Origin: Motiliproteus sp036960405
GTDB lineage: Bacteria; Pseudomonadota; Gammaproteobacteria; Pseudomonadales; Balneatricaceae
Length of the DNA: 64,000 nucleotides
Assembly: GCA_036960405.1 (NCBI GenBank)
Contig: JBALWS010000008.1
Span: forward strand, 9,040 to 73,039
Direction: 5' to 3'
In this document: in pieces, positions 1 through 8,683 of the stretch
How positions within the stretch are numbered: the first letter of the stretch is position 1
Layout: every line of letters starts with the position of its first letter
The notes under the pieces: generated by a model
Databases searched by the model: none
What the model was told of the DNA's origin: nothing
The model's input: only the letters and a program-made list of their open reading frames with translations
Position numbers and translations under genes: made by a program

Positions 1-988
1 ACGCTTTAACATCGCCAACATTGACCGGGTCAGCAAACCAGTTACCGGCCATTTTGCCATCAAGATCTACGCCCTGCTGGTGCTGTTGATTAGCCGTGTC
101 GGCAAACACTATCGCCAACCGTCCCAGTTCATTCCATGCCGGAACCAACACCTCATCACGAAACGCCAGCATACCGCCGACCTCGCCCTCATTAATCTGA
201 TCTCGGACACTGATCTCTTTTCCGTTTACCTCCACCACAATGTCGACATCGTTAATATCAGGGTTTCCCTGACGTATGACCAAATTACTAGCATTGCCCC
301 CCACCACCAAAGGTTGACCGTTACCCACATACAGGTTGATGTCGGTACTGCCAGTCCCGGTCTGAACAATGCCACCGATCTGCTCACTAATACTCAAGAC
401 CAATTGATCACGTTGGTCCTTGAGTTCGTTAGCCGCGTCACCACGCGAGTCCGCCAGACGGATCTTGTCATTTAACGACGCCACCAGACCAGCCATCTCG
501 TTAACTTCGTTAATCGAGCTACCCAGTTTAGAGTTAACCGAGTCGTTCTGAGCACGCAACTGCCGATCAATCTCGACAAAACGACGCGCGAGGGCTTCGG
601 ACTGTGCAACGATCAGCTCACGGTTAGGAATTGACGAGGGGTCATCAACTCCGGTTTGCAAACCGCCAAAGAACTCATCCACCGCAGCTGAAATACTGGT
701 ATTGGGATTGGCCAGCAAATCATCAATCTGTCCAGCAAAGAACGAAAACGACTCGGTAGACTTAAACGCCGCGCTGCTCGACCAGTGCTGCTGGGTCGCA
801 AAGGCATCGACCACCCGACCAACGCTAAGAATCTGCACCCCTTGCTCGGGAGCCGCTCGCGACGACAGATCGATCTGCTGACGCGAATAGCCAGGAGTGT
901 TGACGTTAGCAATGTTATTGCTCGCCACCTCAAAGCCGCGCTGTGCCACGCTCAACCCTTGCAGGGCGATACTAATTGATCCAGCCAT
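1..988 (-). CDS. flgK: Flagellar hook-associated protein 1 FlgK (partial, C-terminus outside window)
   Basis: FlgK (HAP1) is the first hook-filament junction protein, exported by the flagellar type III system and assembled on the hook tip. Reading down from an ATG at 988 gives about 329 codons with no stop before the window edge. The N-terminus has the flagellar rod/hook signature (SNNIANVNTPGYSRQQ, about residues 27-42) followed by the long FlgK helical region. The start is preceded by GGAGAG at good spacing. It follows flgJ on the same strand after about 105 bp with no visible promoter, so it is probably co-transcribed with flgJ; flgL would be expected just beyond the window. What is missing is the C-terminal D0 helix. 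Confidence 0.95.
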   Translation of the reverse strand, partial: MAGSISIALQGLSVAQRGFEVASNNIANVNTPGYSRQQIDLSSRAAPEQGVQILSVGRVVDAFATQQHWSSSAAFKSTESFSFFAGQIDDLLANPNTSISAAVDEFFGGLQTGVDDPSSIPNRELIVAQSEALARRFVEIDRQLRAQNDSVNSKLGSSINEVNEMAGLVASLNDKIRLADSRGDAANELKDQRDQLVLSISEQIGGIVQTGTGSTDINLYVGNGQPLVVGGNASNLVIRQGNPDINDVDIVVEVNGKEISVRDQINEGEVGGMLAFRDEVLVPAWNELGRLAIVFADTANQQHQQGVDLDGKMAGNWFADPVNVGDVKA

Positions 989-1093
989 GGGACTCTCCTA
1001 CCTATTCTTAGTGCGCTGAGTGTTAGCGGACCAGCTATCTGAGTGGCGAATTAACTTGATGACTCAGCGCCAGCTCGATGGGTCGCTGTCACT

Positions 1094-2074
1094 TCAACCG
1101 TCTGTATACTTACCCAGGGCTCTCTGCAGCACATCGCCGTCGAGAATCCCCATAATTTTGCTGCTATACGCAGGATCAGTGGCGTACCCGGCCATCTGAA
1201 GTTGTTCGGTAAAACTGCGCGCGTCATGTGCTTGTTCTAATGCCTGCTGATAACGCGGACTCTGCTGCATGAAGGCGACATAATCCTGCATGCTCTGTTC
1301 GTACGAGGGGTAGGCTCTAAATGACGCCTTTTCCCGTTGCGCCACCCCATCACGAAACTCCAGTGTTGAAGTCGAAACCCGCTCGCCATCCCAGCGCTGA
1401 TCGGCCTTGATGCCGAACAGGTTATGACTACTGCTTCCATCGCTATGACGCGGCAAATGCTTGCCCCAGCCTGTTTCCAGTGCCGCCTGTGCCACCAACA
1501 CTTCGGGAGCGATGCCAGCCGCTGCGGCAACCTGCTCGGCAACCGGCATTAGCTGCTCGACAAACTGCTCGGGAGATTCGAAACTGTCCTTTGGTGATTC
1601 AAGTGTTAGCGCGGCTCGGCTATCAAGGACCTCACTGGCACGCTTGATCGATGCCTGCACTGCCTGAGCATTGTTACGCTCGAGTAGCTGACTCAGGCCG
1701 CCGCCAACTTGGTTGGCCTGTGGAAACTGGATAACTTTCTCGGGATCGACTTGCGGTTGCTCGGCATTGGGAGAGAGCTGACGTATCAGCACATCACGCA
1801 AACCGAGACCGTTACCGGATGCCATCGACACACTGAGCTGCTGGTCCATCATGTCCTGATAGAACTTGCTCTCGTTGCTATCGAACAGCCCACCCTCGGA
1901 TAACGCCTCGTTGGCTTGGCGCATATTTTTGAGCAGCATATTAAGGAACAACGATTCAAACTGACCCGCTACCGCTTCCAGCGCTCCGGGCGTGTCATCG
2001 CGATTCGCCTTCTTAAGCTTATTCAGCTCATTAAGGTCGGTGTAAGACTTAATAGAAAGGTCATTGTTGATCAT
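1094..2074 (-). CDS. flgJ: Flagellar rod assembly protein / peptidoglycan hydrolase FlgJ
   Basis: FlgJ caps the growing flagellar rod in the periplasm and cuts a hole in the peptidoglycan. The 326-residue product has the two-domain form of beta/gammaproteobacteria: an N-terminal rod-capping domain (about residues 25-100), a linker, and a C-terminal glucosaminidase domain (about 165-318). The motif AALETGWGKHLP places a catalytic Glu at about residue 200. A second Glu (STLEF, about 239) sits 39 residues later, the same spacing as the catalytic pair reported for Salmonella FlgJ. It has its own sigma-54 promoter upstream (2121-2136) and a strong GGAG ribosome site. flgK follows downstream. Confidence 0.96.
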   Translation of the reverse strand: MINNDLSIKSYTDLNELNKLKKANRDDTPGALEAVAGQFESLFLNMLLKNMRQANEALSEGGLFDSNESKFYQDMMDQQLSVSMASGNGLGLRDVLIRQLSPNAEQPQVDPEKVIQFPQANQVGGGLSQLLERNNAQAVQASIKRASEVLDSRAALTLESPKDSFESPEQFVEQLMPVAEQVAAAAGIAPEVLVAQAALETGWGKHLPRHSDGSSSHNLFGIKADQRWDGERVSTSTLEFRDGVAQREKASFRAYPSYEQSMQDYVAFMQQSPRYQQALEQAHDARSFTEQLQMAGYATDPAYSSKIMGILDGDVLQRALGKYTDG

Positions 2075-2084
2075 GCTGCACTCC

Positions 2085-2112
2085 GTTAAGCGGCAAAAAC
2101 GGTCCGCTTAAC
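2085..2112 (-). repeat. Perfect 9-bp inverted repeat in the flgJ leader
   Basis: GTTAAGCGG at 2085-2093 and its exact complement CCGCTTAAC at 2104-2112 are separated by 10 bases. It lies between the predicted flgJ transcription start and the flgJ Shine-Dalgarno. It could be an mRNA hairpin at the very 5' end, or a DNA site for the flagellar enhancer-binding protein, because it contains the AAGCGGCAA core also found upstream of flgB. The repeat is directly visible; the role is inference. Confidence 0.6.
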
Positions 2113-2120
2113 CTGTACTA

Positions 2121-2136
2121 TGCACAACAGATGCCA
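2121..2136 (-). promoter_or_regulatory. Sigma-54 promoter of flgJ-flgK
   Basis: On the minus strand TGGCATCTGTTGTGCA has GG and GC separated by exactly 10 bases, the invariant -24/-12 spacing of RpoN promoters, and matches the TGGCA...TGCA consensus. Transcription would start near 2109, about 35 bases before the flgJ ATG. The same TTGGCATC extension occurs in the promoters of flgF and flgB. Confidence 0.82.
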
Positions 2137-2289
2137 ACAACAAAGAGACTGAACCCACTTGGCTTTCAGGCCGGGGCAGAGGGGCGTCAAAAACCACGCC
2201 ACACATGGGATAGCGCCGATCTAGGAAACTCAACAGCGACAACTAAAAAATATTAACACTAGCGCTGAATCACCGCTTCGAGCACTGTT

Positions 2290-2324
2290 TTGCCGCTAAC
2301 AACGGCAAGACCTCGTAGCGGCAA
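2290..2324. repeat. Cluster of TTGCCGCTA / TAGCGGCAA sites upstream of flgJ promoter
   Basis: TTGCCGCTA (2290-2298), ACGGCAA (2302-2308) and TAGCGGCAA (2316-2324) form an inverted pair with a middle copy, just after the flgI stop and about 155-190 bp upstream of the flgJ sigma-54 promoter. No T-tract follows on the minus strand, so it does not look like a simple flgI terminator. An enhancer for a FlrC/FleR/FlbD-like activator is the better explanation (inference). Confidence 0.5.
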
Positions 2325-2332
2325 TTCTGCGA

Positions 2333-3433
2333 TTAAATCACTACCAGCTCAGCCCGTAACGCGCCGGACTGCTTTAGCGCTTCCAAAATGGCCATCAGAT
2401 CACCCGGAGCGGCACCGACCTGATTGACCGCTTCGACGATATCGTTCAGCGATGCGCCCGGTTGAAACGAGAACATGTGGCCGCTGTTCTCATCCACCTC
2501 AATTCCAGAGCGCGGCACCACCACCGTATTGCCGCCAGACAGTGCCCCCGGCTGGCTAACCCCTGCATTTTCCAGAATCGAGACGGTCAAGCCACCATGG
2601 GTAATCGCTACCGGTGAGACCCGCACGTTTTCGCCAATAATGATGGTCCCGGTACGCGAGTTGATGATAACTCGAGCCACCTCCTCGGCGGGCTGCACCT
2701 CAAGATTTTCTAGTACCGACAGGTAAGTAACCCGCTGCCCGGCATCGCGGGGGGCACGGACCCGGATTGAGGTGGCATCGACCGAGGTGGCTACGTCCGG
2801 ACCCAGCAAGCTGTTGATCCGCTCGGCCACTCGGCGAGCCGTGGTAAAGTCGGGATGGTGAAGGTTTAGCACCAGATGATCACCGCGTGCAAAGGGCGAT
2901 GGCACCGCACGCTCGACTGTGGCACCACCCGGAATCCGGCCAACACTGGGAACATTTATGGTGATACGCGAACCGTCTGCGCCCTGGACACCCAAGCCTC
3001 CGACAACCAAGCTCCCCTGAGCGACCGCATAGATCTGACCATCAGCACCTTTGAGCGGTGCCATCAGCAAGCTTCCACCACGCAAACTGGCTGCATCGCC
3101 GATCGACGACACGGTGATATCCAATGCCTGACCCGGTTTGGCGAACGGAGGCAGCTCGGCATGAATCGAGACCGCTGCAATATTTTTAGACTGCGGGTTA
3201 ACCCCTGGCGGCAGCGTCAGGCCAAACTGGGACAACATATTCTTGAACGTCTGCGAGGTAAAACCACCCTTGTCGCCGGTGCCACTCAAACCCACCACCA
3301 GTCCGTACCCCACCAGCTGGTTGGTCCGCACCCCGGCAACGTCGGTGATATCCTTGAGTCGCTCGGCCTGCGCCCAACTACTCAAACACAACCCCAACAA
3401 TAAAACCGTAACACTTCGTTTGACGTTAAACAT
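2333..3433 (-). CDS. flgI: Flagellar P-ring protein FlgI
   Basis: FlgI forms the P ring around the rod in the peptidoglycan layer. The 366-residue product has a Sec signal peptide (about residues 1-23, cleavage after SWAQA), then the conserved ERLKDITDVAGVRTNQLVGYG start of the mature protein and full-length family homology to the C-terminal GALRAELVVI. It follows flgH by 14 bp on the same strand, in the flgF-G-H-I group, and is the last gene of that group. Confidence 0.97.
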   Translation of the reverse strand: MFNVKRSVTVLLLGLCLSSWAQAERLKDITDVAGVRTNQLVGYGLVVGLSGTGDKGGFTSQTFKNMLSQFGLTLPPGVNPQSKNIAAVSIHAELPPFAKPGQALDITVSSIGDAASLRGGSLLMAPLKGADGQIYAVAQGSLVVGGLGVQGADGSRITINVPSVGRIPGGATVERAVPSPFARGDHLVLNLHHPDFTTARRVAERINSLLGPDVATSVDATSIRVRAPRDAGQRVTYLSVLENLEVQPAEEVARVIINSRTGTIIIGENVRVSPVAITHGGLTVSILENAGVSQPGALSGGNTVVVPRSGIEVDENSGHMFSFQPGASLNDIVEAVNQVGAAPGDLMAILEALKQSGALRAELVVI

Positions 3434-3447
3434 AATCGTTAACCTTA

Positions 3448-4134
3448 TTAGAACGGCCAGTAGGGGCTAAAGAAGGCTCGGGTAAACCAGCCCATCTGCG
3501 TAGTATCATGTACCTGGCCAGTACCGCTGTAGGCGATACGCGCATCGGCCAGCTTGACCGAATCGAGGGTATTGTCGGGTTTAACATCTTGCGGCCTAAC
3601 CAGACCGCTGACGCGAATATATTCGTCACCACTGGTCAGCGTCATCCATTTCTCACCCCGCACCCGCATCACCCCATTAGGCAGCACCTCGACCACGGTG
3701 ACGGTGATATTACCCGTCAGGCTGTTCTCTTGATCGGCATCGCCAGTACTCTCAAAGGTACGCTTACCGCCAGCAAGGCTGGCACCGATCTCGTTGCCAT
3801 TAATGGTAATCGGCGAGCCAAGAAGCGTCGGTGAGGCGATCTCGATGTCGCTGTCCTTCTCCAGGTCCATCTCACTGGATTTGCTAGCCTGGGTCCGTTC
3901 GGTCAACACGATGGTCAAGATATCACCGACTCGTCGAGCCTTGCTGTCCTCGTACAAAGACAGACTCGATCCGGCATGGAAGATCGCACCATCTACAGGC
4001 ACCGGTGCCATCATGGCGGCGGGCGGTACCGGAGCAAAATAGGGATTATTGGGCGCAGGCGGTGCTTGAATTGCACAACCGACCATGCCCAACAACGCTG
4101 ATATTGCGGTGATATGTTTGATCAACTTAACCAT
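3448..4134 (-). CDS. flgH: Flagellar L-ring lipoprotein FlgH
   Basis: FlgH forms the outer-membrane L ring. From the chosen start (MVKLIKHI..., 4134) the protein is 228 residues with a short lipoprotein signal ending in GMVGC at residue 20. The mature part carries the family segments RVGDILTIVLTE, GNEIGASLAGGKR and GVMRVRGEK. An upstream in-frame ATG at 4158 would give a 28-residue leader without a Shine-Dalgarno; the 4134 ATG has a modest GGA and a more typical leader length, so I prefer it. The gene sits between flgG and flgI. Confidence 0.93.
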   Translation of the reverse strand: MVKLIKHITAISALLGMVGCAIQAPPAPNNPYFAPVPPAAMMAPVPVDGAIFHAGSSLSLYEDSKARRVGDILTIVLTERTQASKSSEMDLEKDSDIEIASPTLLGSPITINGNEIGASLAGGKRTFESTGDADQENSLTGNITVTVVEVLPNGVMRVRGEKWMTLTSGDEYIRVSGLVRPQDVKPDNTLDSVKLADARIAYSGTGQVHDTTQMGWFTRAFFSPYWPF

Positions 4135-4172
4135 GTTATCCGTACCCATTTGATACATCAGAGTGGCTAGCG

Positions 4173-4958
4173 TTATAGATTCTGCGTCACAAAGGAGAGC
4201 ATCTGATCAACCGTCGAGATGACCTTTGAGTTCATCTCAAACGCACGCTGCGTCGAGATCATATTGACCAGCTCTTCGACCGAGTTAACGTTGGAGTTTT
4301 CCAACGCTCCCTGAATAGTGCTACCAAAAGCATCAGAATCGGGGTTGCCGGTACTCACAGCACCACTGGAGACGGTTTCTTGGTACATGTTGCCGCCGAT
4401 TGCCTGCAACCCGGACGGATTGACAAAGTCACCAAGCACCAGCTGACCAATCTGAGAGGCGTCAGCACTATCGCCTTGAGTCACCGAGACAGTTCCATCA
4501 CGGCCAATCGATATAGAGGTCGTATCGGCAGGAACGGTAATTTGTGGCTCCAGCAGGTAGCCCTGCGAATTGACAATCTGACCCGATGAATTCAACTGAA
4601 AACGGCCGCTCCGCGAATAAGCGGTTTCTCCGCTCGGTTGCGCAATCTGGAAAAACCCTCGTCCTTCGATAGCTATATCAAGGTTTTGATCGGTCACATT
4701 GAGCGTGCCTTGGGTGAACAGTTTAACGGTACCCGCTGTACGTACACCGGTACCCAACTGTATACCCGAAGGTAGCTCGGTACCCTCCGCCGACTGGGCA
4801 CCTGGCTGGCGCTTAATCTGATACACCAGATCTTCAAACACCGCCCGGTCGCGCTTAAAACCATCGGTACCGAGGTTGGCTAGGTTGTTTGACACTACGC
4901 GCAATGCGGTGTCCTGCGCACTCAGGCCGGTCTTGGCAACAAATAAAGCACCGTTCAT
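4173..4958 (-). CDS. flgG: Flagellar distal rod protein FlgG
   Basis: FlgG builds the distal rod. The protein is 261 residues, the usual family length. It has the N-terminal rod signature NNLANLGTDGFKRDRAVF (about residues 25-42), the central GRGFFQI beta domain and the C-terminal helix NSNVNSVEELVNMISTQRAFEMNSK common to axial proteins. It lies between flgF (90 bp upstream) and flgH (overlap-free, 38 bp downstream to the chosen start) and is expressed with them from the flgF sigma-54 promoter. Confidence 0.97.
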   Translation of the reverse strand: MNGALFVAKTGLSAQDTALRVVSNNLANLGTDGFKRDRAVFEDLVYQIKRQPGAQSAEGTELPSGIQLGTGVRTAGTVKLFTQGTLNVTDQNLDIAIEGRGFFQIAQPSGETAYSRSGRFQLNSSGQIVNSQGYLLEPQITVPADTTSISIGRDGTVSVTQGDSADASQIGQLVLGDFVNPSGLQAIGGNMYQETVSSGAVSTGNPDSDAFGSTIQGALENSNVNSVEELVNMISTQRAFEMNSKVISTVDQMLSFVTQNL

Positions 4959-5048
4959 CGTGTTGTTTCCCCTTTGCAGGCAGCGCTAAACCACCCATTT
5001 ATCTATTGTTATGTTTGAGCTATCTGCTCAATCAAGAAATCCGATTAC

Positions 5049-5792
5049 CTAGCCAACGTCCTGCAACACTTTGGCTGCCGCTGCAGCATTTTCTTCTGCG
5101 CTCTTCATCATCTTGATATTCATTTCAAACCGCCGCGACAGGCCGATCATCGCAGTCAGCTCACTGACCGCATTGACGTTACTGGTTTCAAGATGGCCGG
5201 ATTCTAGTTTCACCAACGGGTCGATAGCCGCTGCCGCTCCACCTTTAACCCGCAACAATCCATCCAGCCCTTTGATCAATGTCTGCGGATCGGGGTTGAC
5301 CAATTTAATCCGATCTACCACCGCCAGCTCATTGGCTTGCGAGCCCTGTACCCGGACCGTAATCGTGCCGTCGCCAGCAATCTCAATTTTCGAGCTAGGC
5401 GGCAATTCGATCGGCCCGCCTTCGCCGATGACCGGCAAACCCGTGCCTGTACGCAGCTGACCAACGGCATCGACATGCAACTCACCAGCGCGGGTATAGG
5501 CTTCGCTACCATTCGCGCTCTGCACCGCGATCCAACCATGATCCTGAACCGCGACATCCAACTCGCGCCCGGTATGCTGATTCACTCCGCTCGATAAGTC
5601 GGTAGCTGGGCGCTCGGTCATGGCGTAAACGCGCGACTGATGCCCCTCGCCAATCACAGCCATGGCGCGGGCTTGAGCCATATCCGACTTAAACCCGGTG
5701 GTGTTAGCATTTGCCAGGTTGTTGGCGTGAGCCGTCTGCGCCAGCATGGTCTGGGTCGCGCCGGTCATTGACAGATAAAGCAACTTGTCCAA
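5049..5792 (-). CDS. flgF: Flagellar proximal rod protein FlgF
   Basis: FlgF is a proximal rod component. The 247-residue product carries the axial-protein N-terminus HANNLANANTTGFKSDM (about 22-38), the middle QDHGWIAVQ segment and the C-terminal helix SNVNAVSELTAMIGLSRRFEMN. It is the first gene of flgF-G-H-I, separated from flgE by about 215 bp that hold a terminator for flgE and a sigma-54 promoter for flgF. Confidence 0.96.
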   Translation of the reverse strand: MDKLLYLSMTGATQTMLAQTAHANNLANANTTGFKSDMAQARAMAVIGEGHQSRVYAMTERPATDLSSGVNQHTGRELDVAVQDHGWIAVQSANGSEAYTRAGELHVDAVGQLRTGTGLPVIGEGGPIELPPSSKIEIAGDGTITVRVQGSQANELAVVDRIKLVNPDPQTLIKGLDGLLRVKGGAAAAIDPLVKLESGHLETSNVNAVSELTAMIGLSRRFEMNIKMMKSAEENAAAAAKVLQDVG

Positions 5793-5864
5793 TGGAAAAA
5801 CCCTCGTTGGCCGATCAGATGGAGTACCCCATCAGCGCTCTTCAACACTCTTTCCATTGGATAT

Positions 5865-5880
5865 AGCAAGTTAGATGCCA
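5865..5880 (-). promoter_or_regulatory. Sigma-54 promoter of flgF-G-H-I
   Basis: On the minus strand TGGCATCTAACTTGCT gives GG-N10-GC and the full TGGCA...TTGC match to the RpoN consensus. The start of transcription would be near 5853, about 60 bases before flgF, and just downstream of the flgE terminator. Confidence 0.85.
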
Positions 5881-5894
5881 ATTTATTACAGACG

Positions 5895-5930
5895 TAAAAA
5901 AGCACGGTCAGAAAGGCTTCTGGCCGTGCT
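5895..5930 (-). terminator. Rho-independent terminator of flgBCDE
   Basis: Read on the minus strand, AGCACGGCCAGAA pairs with TTCTGACCGTGCT (one internal mismatch) around a short loop, and a run of six T follows. It lies 78-113 bp after the flgE stop, upstream of the flgF promoter, so it separates the two flagellar operons. Confidence 0.8.
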
Positions 5931-6007
5931 GTTAAAACCGTCATCAAGTAATGGATCGATACCCAGTGGCAACAGCTCGCTGAGAGGGCTCGGCCCCTAC
6001 AGACCGC

Positions 6008-7954
6008 TTAGCTGATCTGTAGGATAGTCTGGGTAATAGAGTTCTCAGTCTGCAGCGTCTTCGAGTTAGCCTGGAAGTTTCGCTGCGCCTCAATCAGTTT
6101 CACTAACTGCTCCGACAGGTCAACATTCGACTGCTCCAAGGCTGCCGAACGCAAACCACCGTTAAGACCGGTACCCGGCGGGTTAAGGATCGCCTGGCCT
6201 GAAGCCAAGGTTGCTGTCCAGGCGGTATCACCCACCGGCTGCAGACCGCTCTGGTTCTCGAACGTGGCTAACGCCACGATCCCTAGATTAGAGTTTTGGC
6301 CGTTACTGAAGCTAGCGACCATGGTGCCGTCTGGAGCGAAGGTCACTCCGATCAGATCACCCTTGGTGAAACCGTCCTGAGTCGATGCCTTAACGATCGA
6401 GTCCGAAGCAAACTGGGTCGAACCCGAAAGATCCAGCTCGATAGTATTCAGCGGATTGGCCGGATCGGCGCCGACAACGGTCAGCTTTGGCGCGGAGCCA
6501 TTGGCACTAACCGGTTGGCCATTGACCGAATTCAGCAAACCATTGGTGGTGTCGTAGGTCAGCAAAATCGGTCCCGCTTCGGACGTCGTCAGACCCGAAC
6601 CATTCTGCGGTGCGAGGCCAATATCGAGCTGCGTCTCGTTATTGAAGAACGCGTGCATCTGATAGACCCCATCAAAGCTGTTATCACCCGCTTCGGCGAA
6701 GGCCCCTGCAGCCTGAGTCAAGCCGGTCGAGGTCCCCAGACCAACCGCCACTACCGGCGTATCACCCAACTCAGCTTTATAGGTAATCACCAGGTCACCG
6801 GTCGCCGAATCCTTGGTGATCGTATCGATCTCAGGTGCCGCGGACAGAATCGCGTTAGTACTCTTGATAATCTCGTCAACCACCTCACTAGCGGTCATGC
6901 CGTTACTGACCCCTACCTGCACCCCCGCTACCGTCACGAAGGTATTGGCGCTGGTGACGGTGCCACCAAAGTCATGACTTTCGACCTTATTGGCGGCAAA
7001 GAACGGGTCCTCGGTAACCGCAGATGCAAGATCGATAACCGTCGCACCATCATCGTATTCAACGATGACCGGCCGTGTATCCGCTGCGCTGGCCTTGTAG
7101 GTAACGATCAGTTCACCGGTGGCGGCATCCGCACGTAGGTCGCTGATATCGGTATCCCAGCCGGTCTGGATCTGTAGATTGCCCGCAGTAAATTGAGCCA
7201 CAATATCCGCCGCAACATTGCTCTCGTCGATACCCGCCGCCGGAGTATAGGTCGCCCCACCAATATTGATATCCTCCGCGCCGGTCGACGGTCCAAAGGT
7301 GTTAAATTCCACCGCTTGCCGCTCACGCCATTCGCCTTGCTTAATGAAGTCGTACTTGATGGTGTTCTCATTACCCAGGCTATCGAAAGAGCGGCTGGTA
7401 GTGCTAAATGAGAACGTGGCCGAGTCTGTCGGATCGTAGGGCAAGTTAATCGCCGCAACCCGTGAGTCGACGTTGAACGACAGATCCATGAACTCGGTCG
7501 CCTTAGGCGGACTCTCTTTCTGCGACACGCTCAGGTTGCCGATCGGCTGCATATTGCCAGCAGCATCGAGTCCGAATCCCTGTAAGAAGGTACCGTTCTT
7601 AGCCACCACGTTGCCATCTTTATCCAACTCAAAACCACCGGCGCGGGTGTAGGATATCCCCCCCTGGCCATCGTTAAGCTGGAAGAATCCGCTACCATCG
7701 ATCGCCAGATCGAGGTTGTTATTGGTGAACTGGATGGTTCCGGCGGTAAAGTCTTGGGAAATATCCGAAACGATAACACCCGAGCCCGGGCTGTTGGCGC
7801 TGCCTGAACCCACTGCAACGGTGGAAAAGATATCGGCAAACTCGGTCCGGCCGGATTTAAAGCCGACGGTACTGGAGTTGGCAATATTGTTGCCGGTAAC
7901 ATCCAGCTCTGCTGTAGAAGCTTTAAGCCCCGTAATCGCTGTACTAAAAGCCAT
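6008..7954 (-). CDS. flgE: Flagellar hook protein FlgE, enlarged with a duplicated insert
   Basis: FlgE polymerises into the hook, the universal joint of the flagellum. Both conserved ends are present: MAFSTAITGLKASTAELDVTGNNIANSSTVGFKS at the start (quoted in parts: GNNIANSSTVGFKSGR about residues 21-36) and SNVDLSEQLVKLIEAQRNFQ near residue 609. The protein is 648 residues, much longer than the roughly 400-460 of enteric or Pseudomonas FlgE. The extra length lies in the surface domains, where residues about 228-305 and 338-405 are similar to each other (ATGELIVTYKA and ATGDLVITYKA align). It overlaps nothing and starts 2 bp after flgD. Confidence 0.95.
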   Translation of the reverse strand: MAFSTAITGLKASTAELDVTGNNIANSSTVGFKSGRTEFADIFSTVAVGSGSANSPGSGVIVSDISQDFTAGTIQFTNNNLDLAIDGSGFFQLNDGQGGISYTRAGGFELDKDGNVVAKNGTFLQGFGLDAAGNMQPIGNLSVSQKESPPKATEFMDLSFNVDSRVAAINLPYDPTDSATFSFSTTSRSFDSLGNENTIKYDFIKQGEWRERQAVEFNTFGPSTGAEDINIGGATYTPAAGIDESNVAADIVAQFTAGNLQIQTGWDTDISDLRADAATGELIVTYKASAADTRPVIVEYDDGATVIDLASAVTEDPFFAANKVESHDFGGTVTSANTFVTVAGVQVGVSNGMTASEVVDEIIKSTNAILSAAPEIDTITKDSATGDLVITYKAELGDTPVVAVGLGTSTGLTQAAGAFAEAGDNSFDGVYQMHAFFNNETQLDIGLAPQNGSGLTTSEAGPILLTYDTTNGLLNSVNGQPVSANGSAPKLTVVGADPANPLNTIELDLSGSTQFASDSIVKASTQDGFTKGDLIGVTFAPDGTMVASFSNGQNSNLGIVALATFENQSGLQPVGDTAWTATLASGQAILNPPGTGLNGGLRSAALEQSNVDLSEQLVKLIEAQRNFQANSKTLQTENSITQTILQIS

Positions 7955-7956
7955 GG

Positions 7957-8628
7957 TTACACCCCAATTTGCTTGATCTGATCGAAGGTCACAGACCCTC
8001 CATCAATGTTGATTTTCATGCCCACGCCATTCTGCCCCAGGCTAACGCTATCGACGTTACGACCTAAATAAGCCTGCACCGGTACATAATCGCCATCCCA
8101 TGCGGCCTCGGCTTCAACTCGATACTTACCGGCCTCCGCACCTTCGGGCAACTGCAACTCAAACTGGCCATCTCCGGCCGCCTGAGCACCCAATCCAAAA
8201 CTGCTAACTAGCGTGTTGTTGCTATCATAGACATTGACTCGCACATCCTCGTGGCTAGTCTGAAGCCCCAGCACACCCTTGATGACACCGTCTTCAGCCA
8301 CTTCGGCTGTTTGGGTCGGAACATAAACCGTCTTACCCACCATAGAGGAGGCTTGCAGCGCAGTCTGACTGGTCAGCATGCTGGACGACATATTCTGCAT
8401 CGTCAGGTTCATGTTGTTGATGCTCTCGACCATGCTCATCTGCGAGATCTGATTCATATACTCAGAAGTATCTGCAGGACTGCTCGGATCCTGGTTTTGC
8501 ATCTGGGCCATCATCAGCTTCATAAACATGTCGCTCTGTTCCTGAGCCGCAGACTTACTACCTTCCGCCTGCTTATTCAGATCCAAAAAAACATTGTTCG
8601 AATTGTTAACGTTATTGATATCACTCAT
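7957..8628 (-). CDS. flgD: Flagellar hook assembly scaffold FlgD
   Basis: FlgD is the hook cap that directs FlgE polymerisation and is later replaced by FlgK. The 223-residue product has the N-terminal FlgD signature FMKLMMAQMQNQDPSSPADTSE (in parts: MKLMMAQMQNQDP, about residues 36-48) followed by the FLgD tudor/Ig-like C-terminal region (about 90-215). It is translationally close to flgE (2 bp gap) and preceded by a strong GGGGGAGG ribosome site. Confidence 0.96.
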   Translation of the reverse strand: MSDINNVNNSNNVFLDLNKQAEGSKSAAQEQSDMFMKLMMAQMQNQDPSSPADTSEYMNQISQMSMVESINNMNLTMQNMSSSMLTSQTALQASSMVGKTVYVPTQTAEVAEDGVIKGVLGLQTSHEDVRVNVYDSNNTLVSSFGLGAQAAGDGQFELQLPEGAEAGKYRVEAEAAWDGDYVPVQAYLGRNVDSVSLGQNGVGMKINIDGGSVTFDQIKQIGV

Positions 8629-8683
8629 CTTTCACCTCCCCCGATAACACTCTGCCAGGATATATCTACATTACGTTCGTCGA

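Noticed and set aside
80..475. 131-codon plus-strand open frame at the window start
   Set aside because: Antisense to flgK, which reads cleanly through this stretch to the window edge.
6296..7138. 280-codon plus-strand open frame
   Set aside because: Antisense to flgE; Arg/Gly-rich reading typical of a shadow frame.
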